Made by a program: the position numbers and the translations under genes. A stretch of 64,000 bases of DNA from Ephemerocybe angulata (Eukaryota > Basidiomycota > Agaricomycetes > Agaricales > Psathyrellaceae), in assembly GCA_013368325.1 (NCBI GenBank), contig JAACJK010000001.1:1-64000 (forward strand), given 5' to 3'. The notes beneath the pieces were generated by a model, which was given only the letters and a program-made list of their open reading frames with translations, was not told where the DNA came from and made no database searches. Positions 11,093 through 21,624 of the stretch are shown here, in pieces; the first letter of the stretch is position 1, and every line of letters begins with the position of its first letter.

Positions 11093-11591
11093 CAAGGGGT
11101 GACCGGCCGAGCAGCCCGAGGATGGCAGCCTACCTTGGCAGGTCGTCAAATCACTTTCGGGGTCCCGCTCACAGAGACTGTAAGTACGATGCTTTCACGC
11201 TTTGTAGGAAGTCAAATGTCGGCAGGTAAAAGGCTCAAATGATATATAGTATGTCTGAGGACAGACTTGAAAGTGTTCTGTCTTTTTCTAGGCTTCATTC
11301 AGGCATATTCTTGAGGTGTAGAAAGTGCCCCTTTCTGGCCTTCGGTTCAACCCGCAGAAAGCTGTCTAGGAGCATCGAGGTCGGCTCTAGTAATAACTAA
11401 AGGCCCCCGCATAACTCTTTTATAAAATTCAGGGACGTACAGTGCTCTCAAGGACTTCAATGAAGACGCAAAGTTGAGGGCATGGTATGGGGAGTTTCCA
11501 TAAATGGAGTAGGGCCCCGTTTTTGATTTGGCCAGGTGGCCTTAGAGGTGAGCCCCTCGGGCAGCCGGGCTGCTCGGCCGGTCACCCCTTG
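11093..11591. mobile_element. hAT-type MITE (499 bp) with perfect 8-bp target duplication
   Basis: The ends are perfect 26-bp inverted repeats starting CAAGGGGTGACCGG (11093-11118 and 11566-11591). They are flanked by the direct repeat GCTGGGAG at 11085-11092 and 11592-11599. An 8-bp target duplication with termini starting CA...TG is the hallmark of the hAT superfamily. There is no transposase reading frame, so the element is non-autonomous. It lies just upstream of the small secreted protein gene at 10.5-11.0 kb. Confidence 0.9.
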
Positions 11592-12004
11592 GCTGGGAGT
11601 GAGGCTGGAGCGGCTAGCATGGCTTTATCGGAACTGATCCCTCCGTGAAATCCGGACTCTGGGGCTCAGTGCTGTCTCCCACATCGTTCTCATACAAGCA
11701 CAAGCCTCACCATTCAAGGACCTCTCTTCAACCTCAACCGGTGTGACGTGCAGCTTGGGGTCATTAAAGTGTCCTGAGTGTTATCAACCTTTCTTTGAAA
11801 ATCCCTTGTTCTGCGACTCGTGCAGTGCTTTGAACGAGGAAGGCAACCACCCCCACCGATGCCCATTCCCTCCCATGCCTACCCACAGCTCATTGCCCTG
11901 GACACTGCGTATGACCTATGTATCCTGTGCTAAAAAGCCCGAGTCATTGCACTGGACCCTGCGCGTTCAACTCCACCACCTTATCCAAACCTTATCCCAA
12001 CGTC
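11592..12004. other. Spacer between MITE and minisatellite
   Basis: The stretch contains a Cys-rich open frame around 11743-11850 (CPECYQPFFENPLFCDSC) that runs straight into the minisatellite. It may be the end of a zinc-binding peptide or chance. No splice structure or paralogue was seen in the window. Confidence 0.3.
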
Positions 12005-12355
12005 GTCGATGGCCGTATGGCTTCACTGAGGGCCGTCGGCCTCACAATGTCTCTGTCGAGGGCCGTATGGCCTCACTGTGTCTCTATCGAGGGTCGTATG
12101 GCCTCACAATGTCTCTATCGAGGGCCGTATGGCCTCACTAGGTTTCTGGCAAGGACCGTATGGACCCACTAGTATGTCTCTGTCGAGGGCCGTATGGCCT
12201 CATACCATTCTTTTCGAGGGCTGTATAGCCTATAGACACTATATTCGAGGGCCGTATGGCCTCATTTTATCTATTCCGTGCGACAAGGGATTGATAGCGT
12301 CTATGTGTTATATTGTCTATTCGAATTTCGACGGCTGTATGGCCCGGGAATCTAT
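12005..12355. repeat. 31-bp minisatellite built on the palindrome GGCCGTATGGCC
   Basis: About ten units carry variants of tcgaGGGCCGTATGGCCtcac followed by a variable tgtctcta stretch. The palindromic core starts near 12011, 12031, 12061, 12092, 12123, 12153, 12187, 12219, 12250 and 12331, so the usual period is 30-34 bp. The period is not a multiple of three, so the open frames over it are not protein repeats. It lies directly upstream of the LINE and may be part of its 5' untranslated region. Confidence 0.85.
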
Positions 12356-12824
12356 ATGCTTCGTCTGGAATGCTTGATTGCTTCATTGCCGTTCACGATC
12401 CAACATTGCCTATCGCCTACCACCTATCCCTTGAAATTACGGGGGATTGGATTTCATACTGCCTTCGACCCATCTTGACCCCCAACTCTGATATGTCTCG
12501 GTACGACAACAGATGCTGCTAGCAAGTCTTGTCTTGCATGCACCGCCCGAATAAGACGAAATTGATCTGATCACTCGGCTCACGCTGTGCTGCCAGCCTG
12601 GCATCAGCGCCGTGTCGTTTTCCTCTGTTACACTTCCACACTTCGTCCTCACGAACAACACTGAGTCTCACCACAAAATGGGACATCTCTACTCTCCATA
12701 CCGCCCTTGTGGGGCTGTCTCATGTTCGTCCTACATCTTCTCAGCTTGGGCCGTTATCCGTTAATATATAACATATCACCCCATCCATGGATCTCCTATC
12801 ATCGTTCGTGCCCTCCTCTCAACC

Positions 12825-14063
12825 ATGCCAAAGCAATCACCCATCAAAGGTCTCCCGGCAACCAAATCTCTTCCTATCATCCCTCCCATTGTACCCGAGG
12901 CAGACCCCGATGTCCCCGCACCTCCCCCTGCTCGCCCTGTTCGCGGTAAAGGTGCCGCCACGACTGTCCCTCCTGCTGCGCCGACCACAGCTACTGCTAC
13001 CTCCAGCAAGGCTTATGGGAAGAAGAAAGCGAAGACGATCGTTCAGGAGGACACTATTCCTCACATCGCCCCCAACACAGCTCCCGAGTCCTCCATTGCA
13101 CCCGCTCTTCGCTCCGTGAACGCCAAGATCGGTCTCGTCAACAAACGCATCGACGAGCTGGAGGCGGTTCGACTCGCAGACATCGCTGCACGCCTCCATA
13201 AGGTGGAAGAAGACGATGTTGTGATCCTCGCTGACCGTCTCGATATCGTCGAGACGTCCAACGAGGGGTTCGGCGAAAGACTCTCCAAATTGGAAAAGGC
13301 ATCCGAATCGATGTGGACCAGGATGAACGACATGCAAGTCAATGTTTCACGCATCGACTCCACCGTCAACAAGATGAAGGATGAGGTTGGGCTCGCGTTG
13401 GATACTGCAAACTGGGCTAGGACGACCGCGGACGAAATCCAAGACTCGGTCGACCATGCCAAGGAGGATATCAGCTCCATTTATCCTGCAGTCCAGAGCC
13501 TCGAGACGCTCAATGGAGAGATGTCGGAGCTCCGTGGCCGCGTGGACTTTCTGAGCGGATCCGTGAACGCCGTGCGCGGTTCCATCACCAACATCTCGAA
13601 CCTGTCAGGCTCTGCCCCCGTTGCACCTTCCTTCCCTACCACCACCCACTCCCCGCCTAATCCTCACAATCCGGCGAATCCTTCCCCTCCCTCTGCTCTT
13701 CCTATACGTACCCCTCAACTTCGCCCAAGCCGCAACCTCCCTTACCGCGCTGCTCGCGAGGCTCGTGCTGCCACAGGACCACCGGCTTATCAAGCTGATC
13801 AGCCCGCCCTCGTCCTCTACGGCCCTCACGCGAATCTATCGCACGACGGGAACCACCACGCTGCTATCATCGATATCCTCATTGCCTACAACAGCACGGC
13901 ATTCGGGAAGGCATCCATTCAGTCCACCAGATCCGTTGCGTGCGACCACTACTCGATCAAGTTCTACAACCGTCGATCTGCCGAAGCCTTCGTGGCCTGC
14001 GTTGCCCGTGACCCTCCTGTTCCCGGCGCTGTCGCTCATATCTCCAACAACAACAACTGGTAG
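12825..14063 (+). CDS. LINE ORF1 (gag-like, coiled-coil RNA-binding protein)
   Basis: ORF1 proteins of non-LTR elements package the RNA and assist target-primed reverse transcription. This 412-residue frame is intact. It has a Pro/Ala-rich N-terminus, a basic patch (KAYGKKKAKT), a long heptad-like segment from about residue 90 to 260 (KIGLVNKRIDELEAV, LSKLEKASESMWTRMNDM, AVQSLETLNGEMSELRG), a Pro/Ser-rich linker, and a C-terminal globular part of about 80 residues (DILIAYNSTAFGKAS to ARDPPVPGAVAHI) that resembles an RNA-recognition fold in pattern. No CCHC knuckle is visible. ORF2 follows after about 300 bp in another frame. The identification rests on position and architecture rather than on a strong motif. 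Confidence 0.75.
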   Translation: MPKQSPIKGLPATKSLPIIPPIVPEADPDVPAPPPARPVRGKGAATTVPPAAPTTATATSSKAYGKKKAKTIVQEDTIPHIAPNTAPESSIAPALRSVNAKIGLVNKRIDELEAVRLADIAARLHKVEEDDVVILADRLDIVETSNEGFGERLSKLEKASESMWTRMNDMQVNVSRIDSTVNKMKDEVGLALDTANWARTTADEIQDSVDHAKEDISSIYPAVQSLETLNGEMSELRGRVDFLSGSVNAVRGSITNISNLSGSAPVAPSFPTTTHSPPNPHNPANPSPPSALPIRTPQLRPSRNLPYRAAREARAATGPPAYQADQPALVLYGPHANLSHDGNHHAAIIDILIAYNSTAFGKASIQSTRSVACDHYSIKFYNRRSAEAFVACVARDPPVPGAVAHISNNNNW

Positions 14064-14361
14064 ATTCATCTTATCTCGTACCCGTTCTCGTCTTTATGTT
14101 TATTTATAAGTGACTGCTCTTCCCGCGACCGCTGCTCGATTCTTCCATGGACTTTTTCGATATCGACTTTAGTTTGACTCCTGGCCTTCTCTCGTACGCC
14201 TCATATATCTCTCTTCTCTTCTGACTCTGTTACGATATTGTCCCCAGCTCGTCTGTGCGCCCGTGTCCCGATGATGCCCTCAATGATAATGATAATGATT
14301 CTGACAATGACCTTGCGTATGACCTCTCCTCTATCAATTGGTTTCATTATCTGAGCGATGA

Positions 14362-17300
14362 TTCAGTTACTCCTCCGACGTCACTGATGCCCTTTCGGAA
14401 ACATCTGACTCTAACTCGGTACATTCAGGCGGCAACCACGACGGCTCAGAGGTTGAATATGCGGGCACTGAAGACATCGATACTCTGCGCATCGCGTCCT
14501 GGAACATTAATGGAGATCTTGCTGTCGACATCAGGAGCCCCGCCTTCATAAACACCATCACATCCAATTCGATTACCTTCTTTCAAGAAACAGGGCTGGC
14601 TCCATCTAACGACATCTCTGGTCACATTCCAAACGGATATGAGATTGTCAGCCTTGCGCGTCCTGTGGTCATAACGGATGATCGACAGTGGGGAGGAGTG
14701 GCTGCGGTCTACGAGTCCAACTTGGCGCTGACGCACCGTGCCGATCTCTCTCATCCAGATCTCATCGTACTGGAGCTCGAAGACCTGTTTGTAGTGAACA
14801 CGTACATTCCTCCCCCCAGATCCCACTGGTGGAAATGGAGTCACGTTCACCCTGAGGTCAGACTCACTGAGGTGCTTGCTGCATGCTCGGGCGAGGCTGG
14901 AGGCAACAAGGGTTTCATTGTCACCGGTGACTTCAACGGGAGGACTGGACATTGGCAATTGGACGGAATGAGCGACAGGTTCCCGCGATTGTCGTCTGAC
15001 AGCTTCATTAACACTCGCGGTCGATGGATCCGGGATAGCTTGTGCACACCGCACGACCTCATCATCCTGAACGGAACGTCAGTAGAGTCTACCTCACCAG
15101 GCTCTCCAACATCGTTTCAGGCCCAGGGAGCCCGCACGGTCATTGACTATGCCCTCGTCTCCCAGGATATTGCAACTCAAGTTTCGTCTCTCTCCGTCAG
15201 CCGACCAGATACTGAATTCGACCATGCCCTCCTGGAGATTGTCATCGAGGTCTCCTTACCGATACACTCCCGTTCTCCATTTGCCGACAATGGAGAGAGG
15301 CCTACCTTCACGAGAGAAGAGTGCCTTCCACCTTCCACAACTGATCTCGACTTTCTCCTGGACGACGTTATGGCTTCAGCCATGACTGACGAGGAGGCCT
15401 GTCTCGATTTCTATGGCCCTGCTGCTGAACACGGGGCAGGAGCAAATATCTATATCTCCTGTCACGGGGTAGCAAACGGTCGCTTTCGTTGTGCTATTGC
15501 ACGGTCACCCGAATCAGTCGAGGTGATCACTGTGTCAGGTCCGCGACAGGATGCGCTACTGAGTGCAATTGGGTATGCTGCTATGCACGCGCCGCTCACC
15601 CAGGCTCTCGTCTTCCATATCGACTCTGAACCCGTTATTCGCTCTATCTGTCATCACGTTGGCCCTGCGTATCTCAAAGGGAGACTCGATGAATCGTCGG
15701 CATTGGCAAGGGTGGCTTATCTCCTTGTGAAGCGGCCAACGCTGACTCACTTCATTTCGGTAAACGACCGAATCCGGTCAATCGCTCCTTGGAAGGCTGC
15801 TGTTGATGCTGCCCGATTTGCCCCTCCAGTACCCTTAATCCACTTCTCCATTCCACCTGTGAACAATATTGATGACCTTCCGACCCCGAGCACTCCCCCC
15901 ATCAACCCCGATAATTCTCAGGGCCGACCACCTCCACGACTGGACAGAGTAAAGGTCTATACCCCCCTTGCACGTGTATCTCGAGCGTCCGCAAAAGATC
16001 GCACGATTAACGAGATTCGACGGTCGACTCGCGCTTTCCCCCTGCCCAAAGATACGGACATCCACTCAAACAAACACCGTGGCCGCCTCAGAAGTCGCCT
16101 CAAGAAATGGTTCAATCTACAAATGCTTCTTCACTGCAGGACGACTGGGGAGTTCTGGAAGCTGAGGAGATCGTGGACAGACCCCAAAAAGCAATCCCTG
16201 CGCATCACCATCCATGAGGCAGAGGCTGAATTCTCGACAAGAATGAACCCGCCTGACGTGCTCCCACCCTCCATTGACGAGCAACGGTTCCTCGAGGATA
16301 AGGCGCGGGCAGCGGAGATTCCCGAGTCGACCATCGATATCACACCACAGCGTACATTCTCTCGCAAATTGGCCACCCATGAGGTCATCTGGGCGAAGAA
16401 CCGTGTGGGGAAGCGGCCCCGAACGAGTGCTACAGGCATTGACAACATCGCGTACCACGACCTTCTCTCAATCAGCAACGAGAAGCTTCGCGACTTATAC
16501 AACCTTTGCATCGAACGGCGGCAGGTCCCGAGTCTGTGGACCCTAAGCTCTCTCATCGCGATTCCGAAGCCACATAAGCCCCCCACTGACCCCAAAAGTT
16601 ACCGCATCATTGCGCTGGAGTCCTGCGTCGCTAAAGTCATGACACTCATGATGGACCGTCGACTCAGGGAGTTCATGGACGATACCAACCTCCTCCCTGA
16701 TTCCCAGAACGGATTCCGGGAGGGCTACAGAACGAACAACAACTCTTTCGTCCTCCGTCACTGCATTGACAAAGCGCGCGCGAGTGGGAAGTGCCTTATT
16801 GCCCTGTCGATCGACCTCAAGAATGCATTCCCCTCGACTAATCTCGATACACTATGGACTAAGCTTTACGATGTTGGGGCTCGTGGCCCAATCATTGACT
16901 GGCTGCGTACCTTCTACAAGCTTATGACATACAGGGTTAAGGTCGGCGACGAGTATTCCGACGCATTTGACTCAACATGGGGCATCATGGCAGGAGACTC
17001 AATATCACCCGCGCTCTTCCTCGCCTATACGTTCGACTTCGAGCCTCCCCTCTCCAGCGACGACATAATCATCCAAGGAGTGCACATCTCCAAGCTCGCT
17101 TTCGCGGACGATGTCATATTTCTCCTGCTTGCAAACCGCAAGTCGCCCTCGATATCGGCTATGCTGCATGCAAAACCGTCTCTCGTGGGTTGAAGGCGAA
17201 TACTGCGCGAGGGTATCCTTCCTCGAACTCAACGCATCGAAATCCCTGTGTTGCATCATTGGCTCAAAACATCTGCCAGACGCACCGCTCACCGTGATCG

Positions 17301-18457
17301 GACCAGATGGAGGTGACCCTCAGCCTATTGGCTACGTGGACCACTTCCGTTATGGGGGCACTCACTTTTCCTCTGATCTCCGCAACACGTTCTATCTGAA
17401 CTACAAGACTTGGGCGTCAAAGGCTCAGAACGCCGCTTACAACGTCATCTCCACCGAGTCATTCGTTGGGTCGTTGCCCATCCGAGAAGGCATCCGCCTG
17501 TACTATGCCCTCGTCGACCCGTACCTCATCTTTGGGTGCGACATTATCATCGACACAATCGAGAAAAACCTTCGCACCCTCGAAAAAGTGCAGCTATACT
17601 TTCTACGGCGTCTTCTGGGTCTAAACCCACGATCGCCGATCGCAGTTCTATTCACCGAAACTGGAGTTATGCCCATCCGCCATAGAAGGATCATACTCGC
17701 ACTCCGCTTTGCCCGGTATGCTATAATGCAGGGGGCGAATCACTTCGTTAACCTCGCGATTCGGGATGCCGTCCAGATGCACCTCAATGGGAAACGTACC
17801 TGGGTCACAGACCTCGAGACGGCCCTGCGGAGGCTGCCACTGTTCCCCGTCATCCTCGACAGCACAGAGCTCGGCAGCGTTGCTGGAATTGACTCGCTGA
17901 TCGACAAAGTCCAGAAGTCGTGTGCACAGTTCCTACACCAATCACTCGACACTGAACGACTCCCTCTCCTTAGGCCGGATATCCGCCCCATGGTCTCCAC
18001 ATCCTTTCAAACAGTACTTTGCCTCCGCAAATACCTCCGCACGGTCAGGGTTCCTGCACATCGACGTGCCCTACTTTCCTTGTTGTGTGCCGACCACACA
18101 CTTGGAGTAGAACAACTTAGAAGACGCCGCTACCCTGACAAATCGCGTATTCCTCGTGAGTGCCGGATTTGCCGATACTGTGGCGCTCCCACCGTCGAGA
18201 CCGAGATACATGCACTGTTCCGATGCGAGGGCCCGGAGGAGTCGAACATGATCATTGACAGGCGGTTGAAGTTCATGGACAGGGTAGAGCTAATTGCGAT
18301 CGGCGCAGTTGGAACAGAACTCGTGGCCAGATGCACTTCTGACTCGGATGAGAGCGCAATCATCGCCATTCATTTCTTCCTCGAGCATGACGATCTCGCC
18401 CCCGTGTTTGCTAAATATGTTTATGATATCCTCGAGATGTTTCCTATATCCCTCTAA
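14362..18457 (+). pseudogene. LINE ORF2: endonuclease - RNase H-like - reverse transcriptase - zinc knuckle, one frameshift
   Basis: The product nicks target DNA and copies element RNA into it. The APE-type endonuclease starts at 14491 (RIASWNING) and includes IVTGDFNGRTGHW, RTVIDYALVS and FDHALLEI. An RNase H-like segment follows at about 15390-15800 (LDFYGPAAEHGAGANIYI, QDALLSAIGYAAMHAP, LVFHIDSEPVIRSI). The reverse transcriptase runs from about 16400, with IPKPHKPPTDPKSYRIIALE, LIALSIDLKNAFPS, GIMAGDSISPALF and LAFADDVIF. A C-terminal CRICRYCGAP...HALFRC metal-binding motif lies at about 18155-18230. The frame breaks just after FADD near 17175 and resumes at QNRLSWVEGEYCARV (stop 18457). 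No ATG is obvious before the endonuclease; translation may begin by reinitiation. It is otherwise remarkably intact, so one indel, real or a consensus error, separates it from a full ORF2. Confidence 0.88.
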
Positions 18458-18540
18458 ATACATGTAATTTATCTATCTCACAACACGAATGTAACGGTTG
18501 ACCTCTCTGGAAACATTGGTTTGAAATAGGTCTGGAAGGG

Positions 18541-18563
18541 TGCCCAGGGTTTAATCCCTGGCA
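18541..18563 (+). other. Stem-loop in LINE 3' untranslated region
   Basis: TGCCCAGGG and CCCTGGCA are complementary with a single bulge, around a loop of TTTAAT. It lies 84 bp after the ORF2 stop. A conserved 3' hairpin is a common recognition element for LINE reverse transcriptases; the role here is inferred. Confidence 0.4.
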
Positions 18564-18904
18564 TCCAACACCATAAACTCCGTACGGGCTCTGCTGCATC
18601 CCGTTGTCTTGCATCCTGCACTCTGTGCGGCATGGGTGCCCCCTGAGAACCGAGCTGTGAGCTGTTAGGTGTGCTGCCTTACAAGCAGTGCACTACCCAG
18701 TGAACTCGATAATGGGTGCCTCGTTCAGTGTGGAGTAATCCGCATTTAGGCTCAGCTGTTCCTGAACGGGATAAGCTTGAAAATAATGATAATAATAATG
18801 ATAATGATGTGAATTTGACCGACCCCGCGTACGAAGCCACAGTTTCAGGCCATAGAGAAGTTGCTATATATATAAACGCAAGGCAGAATCAGCATCGGTC
18901 TGAT

Positions 18905-19729
18905 GGATAATTCTATTGGGCAACCCCCTTGCCGCGAGCAACCCCATTACAAACGTCGTCGAAATTCGGCAACCTCCTTGCTGGTGAATATGTCGTGCCG
19001 AGCGCCATCAATGAATTGGAAGCCCGCTGACTTGCGCTCAGCTTGAGGCCAACTTGAGGCCGCTCAGCACTCGGGTTGCGGTCACGAAGCAGATTAAGGT
19101 CTTGTACTTTCTCAGTGGGTAGTATAGGAAGTCGAGGGAGGCATGTGTATGTGCTCTAAGTATGGAGCCCAGCAGGGGCCTATCAGTAAGATAGTATTAA
19201 TATTGACGCTTGACTGTGATATCTTGGAAGTTGGTGATATCCGAGTCGAGTAGCTGCAGAGCCTGAGGTCGTGCTTAAATATATCGGAATCGCACTCTTG
19301 TGGCCTATCATAACTATATAAATTGCACCCTAGATGTAATATGTACGGTTTTTCATTGGGTGCTTTGATCACGGTTCATGAGTCTGCTATCTGTGCACAC
19401 TGAGCCTTACAGAGGTCATCCTGAGGGCACCAGGAGCCATCTGCATACTTTTACGGGCCACATCAACACCTATACACACAGATCCCCTAAACATACACCT
19501 ACTCATTCGTCAAATCCGCAAGGGAGTGCGGTTTTACCATCCTCAAAGGTCGACCAGCCTGAGCGGCGGGAATGGCCTCCCGGGGTTTACCAAGCTGATT
19601 CGATCATTCAGCATGAGCGGCAAAGGCCGGCGTGCCGAAGCACTTTGAGGTTGCCCGATAGATTTGGACGCAGAATGTTGTGGCAACCCCAGTGCCCCGC
19701 GGCAAGGGGGTTGCCCAATAGAATTATCC
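18905..19729. mobile_element. MULE-like MITE (825 bp) with perfect 9-bp target duplication
   Basis: Perfect 32-bp inverted ends start GGATAATTCTATTGGGC (18905-18936 and 19698-19729). They are flanked by CGGTCTGAT at 18896-18904 and 19730-19738. A 9-bp duplication is typical of the Mutator superfamily. Short GGCAACC subterminal repeats recur inside each end (for example at 18970 and 19680). No transposase is present. The element sits about 95 bp beyond the LINE tail. Confidence 0.88.
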
Positions 19730-20005
19730 CGGTCTGATTCCATCCGTTTCCAAGGTGCTTTCCGCCAATATTTCATCCTTGAAAAGGTAACTACCCCTTG
19801 CCCGGGCCCGAAATTACCTGATCTTCACAAATTCCACCCGATCTAATCTAATCTACTGTGGACTCACTATGCGGACCTCTTCCGATGGGTTGAAATACCA
19901 CAATAGAGATTAAATCTTCATAAATGAGCAGAATACTATGAAATCTGGTGAGATCATGCTTAGTGTCGGGATTCAAAGACCATTGTACAGATTAGAATTC
20001 AGAAA

Positions 20006-20845
20006 TCAGGCTTTAGGCCGAAACTCTTCCAAGACCTTCTTCCACGAAGGCCGCTCCGTCAGGTCCTTGACCCACCTTAATAAGATGCGAAGTATATGAT
20101 CGTCAGCAATGTTGTGTGAGTAATAGACTCGATCCATCACACTCACCTAGCAACATTGGGTCTAGTTTCAATCGCGGTGCTTCCCGCAGCCGGGAGTGCC
20201 ACAGCAGGGGGGATGTGGAAGAGATCGGCGAGTGTGATGGCGTCGCCTGAGAGATACTTCTGCTTAGAGAGTATCTTCTCGTACACGTCGAGGTTCTTCT
20301 CCAGGTTAGCAAAAAGCGACGCGACTACCTGGGGGTCGGAGGGCTGGCCGGTGAAACTGAGCGCACAATATCAGTATGAAGTTTGCCACATGAATACAAC
20401 TTTGAGCCTGCGAGACGTACCGGGGCTTAATGAGCACCTCATAAGCAGCGCCGGTGGCATAGGGATTAAAGTTGGAAAGCTCAATGGATGCAGCCTGCTC
20501 GAACAGAGCCTCTGCTTTGGGATCAGTCGGGATGAGGCCTTTAGTACCCTGGTCTGGGTACTTCTTTTCGATGTACCGGCAGATCGCTCGGCTCTCGTAC
20601 AGGATGAACCCGTCGTCGTCCTTTAAGTTCAATAAGGAGGTTGATGCTAAGCGAAGCAATGTATGTGCACTCACTATGTATGGGACTTTGGCGAAAGGCT
20701 GTTTGTCTACGTGATCGGGGCTGAAGTGTTCGCCCTTGGCCAGGTTGACTTCGACGAGGGTGAATGGGACTTTTTTCTCGTAGAGAACGATTGCGACGCG
20801 CCTGGTGCACCCAGATAGGGGGCTTCCGAAGAGAGTGAGGACCAT
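20006..20845 (-). CDS. Glutathione S-transferase (phi-like), copy 2
   Basis: This is the near-identical paralogue of the gene at 8769-9633, with the same four-exon structure: 20675-20845, 20421-20620, 20147-20356 and 20006-20075. It encodes about 216 residues, one more than copy 1 because of an extra Gly in GTKGLIPTDP. The glutathione-site residues are kept: SGCTRRVAIVLYEKKVPF, KVPYI, DDDGFILYESRAICRYI. Copy-specific changes lie mostly on the surface, for example FTLVEVNLAKGEHFSP. Every splice border and phase is intact, so it is likely functional. A TATATATA element on the minus strand (20935-20944) lies about 90 bp before the start. The introns are small and in part readable in frame, which can mislead automatic annotation into one long exon over 20306-20845. 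Confidence 0.93.
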
Positions 20846-21624
20846 TTCCAGATAAAATGGGTGGGGTAACTGTTATTCCGTCTGAGTGGGGATGTTGAGT
20901 TCGTCCTTTGAACTTTGGGTAGGTTACTTTGGCCTATATATACATTTGCATCGAGTCACAAAGTACAGAGTTCACACCCTGTCAAGCGCAATCCCATCGT
21001 ACCGAACTCTGCGAATCTATTTCTAAGCTCAAGACGAACCTCGTCACCGCCATTACGTGTGGCACTGTGTCCCGTGATTGGTATCGATTTAGACAGTAGA
21101 ATGGCAGACAATGGCTGCGATATTGATATTGATAATGTAAATTGGGGCTTACGCTCTGCACCCGACGTAAGACGATCTTATGAATATCGACACCACGATA
21201 CCCTGGGTCGCCTGCGGATTACGGAGCTCAGTGCGGTACCGCAACGATCACCACCCTGTGTGACTCTCAATGATGGCCAGCCCATTACTTTGCTGAGTTA
21301 TGTTCATGTTCGGTAGAAGCTGGCTGGTGCTTTCCAGTAGCGTATCTAACGAACGTGGCCAGGCCTCGTGAGACGCGTAATGATCCAGTTTATCTAGATA
21401 CGTATTCCATACACGATCCCAATACAACAGTTCAACCATTCATATCAATTCAACTGGTTCTCTGCGGTCCTGGCTTAAACAATTGATGTTGACCCAAACC
21501 ACCTTTTCACGCAATACCGCTGCCAGTACACTCGAGCTCGGATAGAATATTAGCCCTATAATACGTCGTTACAACATAATCTGTCACTGTTACGGACTAT
21601 CAAACCTTCATTTGTTCCTCCAAC
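20846..21624. other. Intergenic region between GST2 promoter and AA9-like gene 3' end
   Basis: The GST2 promoter occupies the left part. In the remainder I see no gene, RNA or repeat. Confidence 0.45.
20935..20944 (-). promoter_or_regulatory. TATA element of GST copy 2
   Basis: TATATATAGG on the minus strand, about 90 bp before the start codon. The corresponding site of GST copy 1 (near 9740) reads CTATTTATAG on the minus strand and is weaker, a possible expression difference between the two copies. Confidence 0.5.

Larger units (their letters stand above)
12700..18812 (+). mobile_element. LINE-type non-LTR retrotransposon with ORF1, ORF2 and an AATGAT-type tail
   Basis: The element is defined by a coiled-coil ORF1 (12825-14063), an endonuclease-reverse transcriptase ORF2 (about 14362-18457) and an AAT/GAT-rich simple tail at about 18780-18812 (aataatgataataataatg). 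The 5' border is not determined and could include the minisatellite at 12.0 kb. ORF2 contains a frameshift, so this copy is probably not autonomous. I could not find a target-site duplication. Confidence 0.85.
19970..21058. repeat. Segmental duplication, GST arm 2
   Basis: This is the counterpart of 8737-9870, in the same orientation. Homology stops just after ccgccattacg at about 21058; beyond it the two flanks are unrelated. Confidence 0.85.

Noticed and set aside
12005..12355. CRISPR-like array
   Set aside because: Regular 31-bp period but no conserved repeat/variable spacer alternation; it is a plain minisatellite in a eukaryotic genome.
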